Source of the DNA: Vibrio phage pre-CTX | Taxonomy: Viruses > Hofneiviricota > Faserviricetes > Tubulavirales | Length of the DNA stretch: 5,215 nt | Assembly (NCBI RefSeq): GCF_003051805.1 | Contig: NC_073749.1 | Direction: 5' to 3' (one strand) | In this document: piece by piece, positions 1 to 3,986 of the stretch | Layout of the letters: every line of letters starts with the position of its first letter | Position numbering within the stretch: position 1 is the first letter of the stretch | The notes under the pieces: model-generated | The model's database searches: none | What the model saw: only the letters and a program-made list of their open reading frames with translations | What the model was told of the DNA's origin: nothing | Made by a program: the position numbers and the translations under genes

Positions 1-2
1 AG

Positions 3-26
3 ACCCCCGTCTAGTATTACGGGGGT
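3..26 (+). other. candidate plus-strand replication origin hairpin with TAGTATTAC loop
   Basis: ACCCCCGT (3-10) and ACGGGGGT (19-26) form a perfect 8-bp, GC-rich stem around the 8-nt loop CTAGTATT (11-18). The nonanucleotide TAGTATTAC (12-20) spans the loop and the right stem base. It fits NANTATTAC, the Rep nick-site consensus of geminiviruses and circoviruses. Location in ig-1, strong stem and AT-rich apex fit a rolling-circle origin acted on by RstA. Function is inferred; alternatively this is a minus-origin or packaging hairpin. Confidence 0.5.
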
Positions 27-32
27 AAATCC

Positions 33-45
33 CACAGAGCCTGTG
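33..45. repeat. short hairpin in ig-1
   Basis: CACAG (33-37) and CTGTG (41-45) are perfectly complementary around the 3-nt loop AGC. It follows the first ig-1 hairpin by six bases. It may be part of the origin or packaging structure, but it is short enough to arise by chance. Confidence 0.35.
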
Positions 46-69
46 ACACTCACCTTGTATTCGCAAGCG

Positions 70-93
70 TAGCGCGCCAGTGTTTGAGCGCTA
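70..93. repeat. GC-rich hairpin in ig-1
   Basis: TAGCGC (70-75) pairs with GCGCTA (88-93). With one bulged base the stem extends two more pairs (68-69 with 95-96). The loop is about 12 nt. The region also holds the 8-bp palindrome CGCTAGCG (89-96). It lies just downstream of the rstR stop and could serve as a minus-strand origin, a packaging element or a barrier to transcription. The role is not shown by the sequence. Confidence 0.4.
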
Positions 94-110
94 GCGAGTC
101 TTTTGATTAC

Positions 111-446
111 CTACCTAAATTCTTTTTGTATTTCTCGACTCTTACTTCTCATCAGCAAAGCCTCCATCAAAATGAATAATGACTCTTTTTCTGGTTCATC
201 AAGTGATTCAATCATTCGGATTTTCGATTTCAGCTTTTCGTCAATGTTTGTTTCGCTATCGCTGACAAGTTCAGCTATTGGTACACCATAGAATTTTGCT
301 AATTTTTCTACAGTTTCCAGTTTTGGTGATTGTGTGCCTTTTTCATAAGCTAAATAGGTATTTTTTCCAACGCCGATACCATTTGCTACTTCTTCTTGGT
401 TTAGATCTCTCTCAACTCTTAAATCCCTAATTTTTGAACTAAACAT
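111..446 (-). CDS. rstR: RstR-type phage repressor (HTH XRE family)
   Basis: This 111-residue protein has a classic Cro/C1-type helix-turn-helix. Residues about 6-13 form helix 1, Q17-A21 begins helix 2, and K28-Y34 is the recognition helix, followed by the family hallmark YEKG at 34-37 and the L49-A50-x-x-Y53-G54-V55 motif. The rest (about 62-111) is highly charged and helical, probably an oligomerisation region. It lies divergent to rstA exactly where CTX phages carry rstR. RstR proteins repress the rstA promoter and give immunity to phages of the same type, and rstR alleles differ strongly between CTX types; I cannot assign this one to a named type. The ATG at 446 has AGGGG 7-8 nt upstream and a perfect TATAAT at 487-482. 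The gene is visibly more AT-rich than rstA-zot, which suggests exchange as a cassette. Confidence 0.88.
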   Translation of the reverse strand: MFSSKIRDLRVERDLNQEEVANGIGVGKNTYLAYEKGTQSPKLETVEKLAKFYGVPIAELVSDSETNIDEKLKSKIRMIESLDEPEKESLFILMEALLMRSKSREIQKEFR

Positions 447-481
447 ACATAATACCCCTATAGTTGTGCTTATTTTTGAAC

Positions 482-487
482 ATTATA
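482..487 (-). promoter_or_regulatory. -10 element of the rstR promoter
   Basis: Read on the minus strand, 487-482 is TATAAT, a perfect -10. The best-placed -35 (about 505-510, CAACTG) is weak. Transcription would start near 475, about 30 nt upstream of the rstR ATG. The LexA box at 492-507 overlaps the spacer and -35 region of this promoter, so LexA could affect rstR as well as rstA. Confidence 0.6.
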
Positions 488-491
488 ATCC

Positions 492-507
492 CTGTTTTTT
501 TGGACAG
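492..507. promoter_or_regulatory. LexA (SOS) box upstream of the rstA promoter
   Basis: CTGT (492-495), 8 nt, then ACAG (504-507) exactly match the gammaproteobacterial LexA consensus CTGT-N8-ACAG. It ends 3 nt before the proposed rstA -35. LexA is known to bind the CTX phage rstA promoter and to mediate SOS induction of the prophage, so function here is likely. Confidence 0.82.
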
Positions 508-510
508 TTG

Positions 511-539
511 TTTACAATCCCAATATTTTGGGATAGCCT
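511..539 (+). promoter_or_regulatory. rstA promoter (-35 TTTACA, -10 TAGCCT)
   Basis: TTTACA (511-516) and TAGCCT (534-539) are separated by 17 bp, placing transcription start near 546 and leaving a leader of about 32 nt before the rstA ATG. The -10 is imperfect. The fit with the operator inside the spacer and the LexA box just upstream supports this choice. This promoter would drive rstA, rstB and the structural genes. Confidence 0.6.
516..535. promoter_or_regulatory. probable RstR operator, inverted repeat inside the rstA promoter
   Basis: ATCCCAA (517-523) and TTGGGAT (528-534) form a perfect 7-bp inverted repeat around TATT. It fills the space between the -35 and -10 of the rstA promoter, where a bound repressor would block RNA polymerase. 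AATCCC followed by a T-rich tract recurs at 487-506 and, inside the rstR 5' end, at 422-440; these may be weaker half-symmetric sites. RstR of CTX phage is known to bind several operators here cooperatively, but its sequence preference differs between types, so assignment is inferred. Confidence 0.6.
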
Positions 540-577
540 ATCACTACAAATTGAACTTGACAGGTTTTTGAAGGCTA

Positions 578-1657
578 ATGAAAAAGCAGATTTTCACTCT
601 TGACGAATTACAGCTCGATACAAACGCTTCTCCGTTTGTTTTTGTCGATTATCTTGCTTGGTCGGTTCCTTATGCTTCATTCCGTCACGCGCATAAGTCC
701 GATTTGTCCTCGCTTATCTGGGCGCCTCTTCCTAAGCCTGATTACCGTATGGCTCGCACCCCTGAGCAAAAAGAGAAGTTAATCGAGCTTTATAAGCAGA
801 AGTGGAACGTTGCCATGATGGAACGCTTGGAGGTGTTTTGCCTTCATGTTCTTGGTCTTCGTATGTCGCCTTGGCGCGATAAGGGGCTTTATGGGTATGA
901 AAACTCATGCCATTTGATGTCGAAGTACTCCAATAAACACGTGGGCTTTGTTGCGCTAGGGGGAAACCGTAATACCTGTTACTTCCAAATTGAGGGAGTA
1001 GGGTGTCGAACCGTGTTAGAGCACACCTCTTTATTCCGTCTTCATTGGTGGCTCGATTTATTAGGTTGCTCTCGTCTGTCTCGTATTGATTTAGCCGTTG
1101 ATGACTTTCACGGTTTGTTTGGCCGTGAGTACGCCAAAAAAGCCTATTCCGATGACGCCTTTCGCACCGCTAGAGCGGGACGTGCTCCTAACGGTGGTGA
1201 GCGATTAGTCTCTGAGCCTAATGGCAAAATTATCAATGAATCTTTCGAGGTAGGCTCTCGTGAATCTCGCATTTACTGGCGTATCTACAACAAGGCTGCT
1301 CAGCTTGGTTTAGATATGCACTGGTTTCGTAATGAGGTCGAGCTTAAAGACATGCCTATCGACGTTCTGCTCAATATCGAGGGGTATTTTGCAGGTTTGT
1401 GCGCGTACTCGGCCTCAATTATCAATTCCTTGCCTGTCAAGGTGGTCACAAAAAAGCGTCAAGTGGCGCTCGATATCCACTCACGCATTAAGTGGGCTCG
1501 TCGTCAGGTCGGTAAGACGTTGTTTGATATTTCAAAGCATTTTGGTGGTGATTTGGAAAGGGTGTTTGGGGCGTTGATTTCTAAGGAAATTCACGACGAT
1601 TCACTCAACCTTCCGGATTCTTATATGAAGTTAATTGATGAAATTATGGGTGATTAA
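578..1657 (+). CDS. rstA: RstA, rolling-circle replication initiator
   Basis: This 359-residue protein is the CTX-phage counterpart of Ff gene II protein. It would nick the plus-strand origin in double-stranded phage DNA and start rolling-circle replication in the cytoplasm. Hallmarks of the phage/plasmid replication initiation factor family (Rep_trans type) are seen in order: SRIDLAVDDFHG (168-179) with three aspartates, the RIYWRIYNKAAQ segment (231-242) with candidate catalytic tyrosines and K239, and RNEVELK (251-257) with acidic residues. The length equals the usual RstA of about 360 residues. The ATG at 578 is preceded by GAAGG at only 3 nt, a rather short spacing; no other in-frame start lies upstream. 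It is first in the rightward operon, controlled by the promoter at 511-539 under RstR and LexA. The stop is followed one base later by the rstB ATG. Confidence 0.95.
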   Translation: MKKQIFTLDELQLDTNASPFVFVDYLAWSVPYASFRHAHKSDLSSLIWAPLPKPDYRMARTPEQKEKLIELYKQKWNVAMMERLEVFCLHVLGLRMSPWRDKGLYGYENSCHLMSKYSNKHVGFVALGGNRNTCYFQIEGVGCRTVLEHTSLFRLHWWLDLLGCSRLSRIDLAVDDFHGLFGREYAKKAYSDDAFRTARAGRAPNGGERLVSEPNGKIINESFEVGSRESRIYWRIYNKAAQLGLDMHWFRNEVELKDMPIDVLLNIEGYFAGLCAYSASIINSLPVKVVTKKRQVALDIHSRIKWARRQVGKTLFDISKHFGGDLERVFGALISKEIHDDSLNLPDSYMKLIDEIMGD

Positions 1658-1658
1658 T

Positions 1659-2018
1659 ATGAAATCTCGTTTTGTTGTTTTTGGTGCCTCTCATTCTGAA
1701 GGGGTGAGTAGTAAGACTGGTGCACCTTATCTTATCCCAGTGCTTTTTGTTGGTAAGCCGATTCGCCAGTGGAAAAACGATAAAGGCCAATGTTTGACGT
1801 TTGGCTTGCAGCATCAGGAAGTGAAATTTGTATCCAGTGACGCGATGACCAGAAAACTCGAACAGACCGCCTTTCCGGTTCTTGTCACGTTTGACAATGA
1901 GCCAGACCCAGAAGACCCATCGCGTAACCTCGTGATTGATTATCAAGTGGTGTGTTCCTTGTTTGACAACGTGCCGGGCGGCAAGCCATTGGATAAACCT
2001 CAACCCATTAAATCTTGA
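1659..2018 (+). CDS. rstB: RstB, phage single-stranded DNA-binding protein (gene V type)
   Basis: This protein of 119 residues matches RstB of CTX phage, shown in the literature to bind single-stranded DNA like Ff gene V protein and also reported as needed for integration. It would coat new plus strands in the cytoplasm before packaging. The N-terminus (KSRFVVFGASHSEGVSSKTG) looks like the first strands of a gene V-type OB fold, and the C-terminus is proline- and lysine-rich (GGKPLDKPQPIKS). I chose the ATG at 1659 because a perfect GGTGA lies 5 nt upstream. An in-frame ATG at 1638 (126 residues, MKLWVIN extension) overlaps rstA by 20 nt, has a poorer GAAG signal, and is probably the start in existing annotation. 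The stop TGA shares its A with the next start (TGATG). Confidence 0.9.
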   Translation: MKSRFVVFGASHSEGVSSKTGAPYLIPVLFVGKPIRQWKNDKGQCLTFGLQHQEVKFVSSDAMTRKLEQTAFPVLVTFDNEPDPEDPSRNLVIDYQVVCSLFDNVPGGKPLDKPQPIKS

Positions 2019-2161
2019 TGGACTTAACCCATTATGTCTGGAACGAGGCGCTCTATTTCGCGGTGGTCAAGGCCGTTCTCGTTCTGTTCTTTACATCCTT
2101 TGGGATTGGCGCGGTTGCCAGTCTCATTTTATCCACGGTAAAGGAGAAGCTACATGTTTAG
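2018..2161 (+). CDS. psh: small hydrophobic protein, Psh-like; candidate minor coat protein (pVII/pIX position)
   Basis: ATG at 2018 overlaps the rstB stop (TGATG) and the frame runs 47 codons to TAG at 2159, overlapping the start of cep by 8 nt. The product begins MDLTHYVWNEALYFAVVKAV, continues with a hydrophobic stretch to about residue 38, and ends in a charged tail (KEKLHV). That is a single membrane span with a short N-terminal tail. Known CTX maps place a small hydrophobic gene, psh, just before cep, and Ff phages carry the tip proteins pVII and pIX between genes V and VIII. There is no ribosome binding site of its own, so it is probably translated by coupling to rstB. Its frame also contains the strong AAGGAG used by cep. 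The role as a virion tip protein is inferred from position and size. Confidence 0.78.
   Translation: MDLTHYVWNEALYFAVVKAVLVLFFTSFGIGAVASLILSTVKEKLHV
2141..2146 (+). promoter_or_regulatory. strong ribosome binding site of cep
   Basis: AAGGAG lies 7 nt before the ATG at 2154, the best Shine-Dalgarno match in the operon. This suits the major coat protein, needed in thousands of copies per virion, and fixes the start within the overlapping psh-like gene. Confidence 0.8.
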
Positions 2162-2402
2162 CTCACTGAAAAACAAACTTAATACCTTTAAAAGCACCCT
2201 TTCACTCGGGGTTTTCTTGCTGTTTTCCGCATTTGCTAACCAAGCACTCGCGGCTGCTGATGCGGGTTTGGTCACGGAAGTCACCAAAACACTGGGCACC
2301 AGTAAAGATACGGTGATTGCGCTTGGGCCGCTCATCATGGGCGTGGTGGGGGCAATTGTTCTGATTGTTACCGTGATTGGCTTAATTCGTAAGGCTAAAT
2401 AG
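2154..2402 (+). CDS. cep: major coat protein precursor (pVIII-like, Cep)
   Basis: This 82-residue precursor has a basic N-terminus (K6, K8, K13), a hydrophobic core (L16-F27) and an ALA signal-peptidase site at 31-33. Cleavage would leave a mature protein of about 49 residues, close to the 50 of Ff pVIII. The mature chain has the inovirus coat layout: a short acidic N-terminus (AADAG...TEVTK), an amphipathic part, a hydrophobic helix (about 56-78, rich in G, V, I) and a basic end (RKAK) that would contact the phage DNA. It would wait in the inner membrane and assemble around the single-stranded DNA during extrusion. Position between the psh-like gene and gene III is that of cep. The start overlaps the upstream gene by 8 nt and has a strong AAGGAG. 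The stop TAG overlaps the next start as TAGTG. Confidence 0.93.
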   Translation: MFSSLKNKLNTFKSTLSLGVFLLFSAFANQALAAADAGLVTEVTKTLGTSKDTVIALGPLIMGVVGAIVLIVTVIGLIRKAK

Positions 2403-2479
2403 TGCTTGAGTTGTGGCTGGGTCTCTTTGGCTCAGCGGTCATCATTATCGGCTTTGTGTCGGGCTTATATTTGGTTTAA
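2402..2479 (+). CDS. 25-residue hydrophobic protein, candidate minor coat protein (pVII/pIX-like)
   Basis: GTG at 2402 overlaps the cep stop (TAGTG) and the frame closes with TAA at 2477. The product starts (M)LELWLGLFGSAVIIIGFV and ends SGLYLV, almost entirely one membrane helix with small residues G10, S11, G17, S20 and G21. AAGG lies 7 nt upstream of the GTG. Ff pVII and pIX are 33 and 32 residues of similar character, and pVII has a comparable hydrophobic, glycine-containing segment. The gene fills nearly all the gap between cep and the terminator. It overlaps, in another frame, a possible but unlikely N-terminal extension of gene III. Being so short, it could be a chance ORF; the overlap with cep, the Shine-Dalgarno match and the composition argue for a real gene. 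Confidence 0.58.
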   Translation: MLELWLGLFGSAVIIIGFVSGLYLV

Positions 2480-2485
2480 GGGAGG
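2480..2485 (+). promoter_or_regulatory. ribosome binding site of gene III, separated from its start by a hairpin
   Basis: GGGAGG directly follows the stop of the 25-residue ORF and is the only good Shine-Dalgarno sequence before the gene III ATG at 2509. In linear distance it is 23 nt away, too far. With the hairpin 2486-2503 folded, only the five T at 2504-2508 remain between, giving ordinary spacing. Confidence 0.55.
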
Positions 2486-2508
2486 AGGGCGAGCGTTCGC
2501 CCTTTTTT
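2486..2508 (+). terminator. central rho-independent terminator after the coat genes
   Basis: AGGGCGA (2486-2492) pairs with TCGCCCT (2497-2503) around the GCGT loop, followed by T to 2508, a six-T run in all. This is a standard intrinsic terminator. Ff phages have their central terminator at the same place, between genes VIII and III, keeping coat mRNA abundant and limiting expression of pIII and assembly genes. Read-through would be needed for gIII, ace and zot, as no convincing promoter is seen after it. Confidence 0.8.
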
Positions 2509-3696
2509 ATGCGCTATTTTCTACTGTTTTTGACATTGCTCTTTCTTTCTCCATCGGTAACGGCTTCCGCCATCAATTGTGATCCTAATACTACTACGTC
2601 ACACCAGTTACTTTTCGGTTTTGGCTCTCCCATTGTGCAATCGGTGTTATTTGATGGCTGCATGCTTGATATTGAAAAAGATGACTATGGTTTTGTTTGG
2701 TCTTGTCTCTCAAATGAAAATGGGGACTATTGCAAGGGGCTCTACAAGCCCCGTTTTTCACAAGGGGTATCCCCGAACTGGCCGATGTGCGACTTGTCCG
2801 GAGCATCTGCAGAGCGCTGCATTTATCCTTATTGCCCTGAGGGGGAAGAGTGCGTTCCCTTACCACCTTCACCGCCCAGTGATTCCCCTGTTGATGGGCT
2901 GAGCAGCTCGTTTAAGTCTGCGTTCAATCAGGTCTATAAAAACCAATCAGAGATGGCTTCGACTCTCAATCATGTCAGTGGTCAGGTGTCCCACTCTCAA
3001 GATATGGTTCAGCTCAATACGAAGTTTCACGCGGATCGTGTTCTTGAGAGTGTCACCGCAGTCAACAATCGTTTGGGTGGGCAAATGGAGTATCTTGAGG
3101 AAATCCGCATTGATGTTTGGGATACGCAACGGGAGGTCAGAAAAGCCAAGGATGAGCTTTACTCTCGTGTTGCGGCTGTTTCATACGATGTGCTTTATAG
3201 CGAGCTTAATGTCCTTCGGGCGATTGATGAACTTAAAGACTCACTCGGTGGGACTGTCGTTCCGCCTCACCCAGACCAACCCAATCCCACGCCACCCGAT
3301 AGCAGCAGCCCCAATTATACAGGGGCGCTTAATACCATCTCTAAAAAGCTCAATACCTTAGAGACGATTTCACAGCAACTCGACACCATGAACACGGCGC
3401 TATCAGGGCGCTGTAGTAACCCTGCTCGCTGTCAGTTTCCGATACGAGAGGCCGAGACCGAGTTAGAAACGGCTCAGCAGAATTTAAAACAGATGATCAA
3501 CGAGAAAATCACCCAGTCGGCTTTGCATCAGTTCAAAGGCTCGGCGGCGGTGCCTTCGTTTTGCTCCTATGTTGAGGCGTTTGGTTACAACCTCTGTTTT
3601 GACTTCTCCCTCTTTTCTGAAAACCTGCACATCATCCGCATGATAGTGCTCGCGATGGCGTACATTCTGGCCGCCATGCTCATTTTGTTTAGGTGA
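2509..3696 (+). CDS. orfU: pIII minor coat/adsorption protein (OrfU)
   Basis: This 395-residue precursor forms the infecting tip: pIII of CTX phage binds the TCP pilus and then periplasmic TolA. The signal peptide is residues 1-21 with an ASA site (19-21). The N-domain (about 22-116) has eight cysteines (24, 51, 66, 75, 94, 104, 109, 115), enough for four disulfides. A proline-rich linker (117-128) leads to a long helical, probably coiled-coil domain (about 130-245), then a second linker P252-P268 rich in Pro and Ser. The C-domain has four more cysteines (302, 308, 352, 363) and ends in a membrane helix (375-394) that anchors pIII until virion release. I chose ATG 2509 because the signal peptide begins there; the frame is open back to GTG 2413 but that extension lacks sense. 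The stop overlaps the ace ATG at 3696 (TGATG). Confidence 0.93.
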   Translation: MRYFLLFLTLLFLSPSVTASAINCDPNTTTSHQLLFGFGSPIVQSVLFDGCMLDIEKDDYGFVWSCLSNENGDYCKGLYKPRFSQGVSPNWPMCDLSGASAERCIYPYCPEGEECVPLPPSPPSDSPVDGLSSSFKSAFNQVYKNQSEMASTLNHVSGQVSHSQDMVQLNTKFHADRVLESVTAVNNRLGGQMEYLEEIRIDVWDTQREVRKAKDELYSRVAAVSYDVLYSELNVLRAIDELKDSLGGTVVPPHPDQPNPTPPDSSSPNYTGALNTISKKLNTLETISQQLDTMNTALSGRCSNPARCQFPIREAETELETAQQNLKQMINEKITQSALHQFKGSAAVPSFCSYVEAFGYNLCFDFSLFSENLHIIRMIVLAMAYILAAMLILFR

Positions 3697-3986
3697 TGCT
3701 TATGATGGACACCCTTTATGACTGGCTAATTGATGGCTTTACGTGGCTTGTGATCAAGCTCGGTATTATGTGGATTGAGAGCAAGATTTTTGTCATCCAA
3801 TTCTTCTGGGAGATGTCCCAGAAAGTGATTGATATGTTTACCATCTATCCGCTTATCCAACAGGCTATCGATATGCTGCCTCCTCAATACAGCGGCTTTC
3901 TTTTCTTTTTGGGGTTAGACCAAGCGCTGGCTATCGTGCTTCAGGCTTTGATGACCCGTTTTGCCCTGCGAGCGTTAAACCTATGA
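3696..3986 (+). CDS. ace: Ace, pVI-like minor coat protein/accessory enterotoxin
   Basis: The 96-residue product, starting MLMMDTLYDWLIDGF, matches my memory of V. cholerae Ace with few or no differences. Two or three hydrophobic segments are seen (about 10-25, 27-40 and 66-84), with a basic end (TRFALRALNL). Ace stands where Ff phages carry gene VI and most likely caps the virion end with pIII; it was also reported to cause fluid secretion in intestinal tissue. The start is uncertain: ATG 3696 overlaps the gene III stop, while AGGTGA (3691-3696) is ideally 5 nt before ATG 3702, which would give 94 residues. The stop overlaps the zot start as ATGA. Confidence 0.93.
   Translation: MLMMDTLYDWLIDGFTWLVIKLGIMWIESKIFVIQFFWEMSQKVIDMFTIYPLIQQAIDMLPPQYSGFLFFLGLDQALAIVLQALMTRFALRALNL

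Larger units (their letters stand above)
1..110. other. partial intergenic region 1 (ig-1), downstream of rstR
   Basis: No gene is visible here. The stretch holds three hairpin-capable inverted repeats in a row (3-26, 33-45 and 70-93), as is usual for inovirus intergenic regions carrying replication origins and the packaging signal. In CTX phage ig-1 carries the plus-strand origin and the attachment site; here only its rstR-proximal part seems to be present. No run of T suitable for a rho-independent terminator of rstR is seen on the minus strand. Confidence 0.6.

Noticed and set aside
11-29. Degenerate dif-like sequence (AGTATTA ... TAAAT) as second attP arm
   Set aside because: It matches neither the XerC nor the XerD arm well, and the segment is better explained by the perfect hairpin.
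103-291. 62-codon plus-strand frame opposite rstR
   Set aside because: Ser/Ile/Phe-rich low-complexity product typical of an antisense shadow of a Lys/Glu-rich gene.
557-562. TTGACA as a -35 box for rstA
   Set aside because: It lies only 15 nt before the rstA ATG, so any transcript would begin inside the gene; the promoter at 511-539 fits better.
1644-2003. 119-codon open frame on the minus strand opposite rstB
   Set aside because: Antisense shadow of rstB; composition odd (His/Arg/Lys rich), no domain features, no ribosome binding site seen.
2413-2508. 32-codon N-terminal extension of gene III from GTG 2413
   Set aside because: It has no signal-peptide character, crosses the terminator hairpin, and overlaps the 25-codon gene; the signal peptide clearly starts at ATG 2509.
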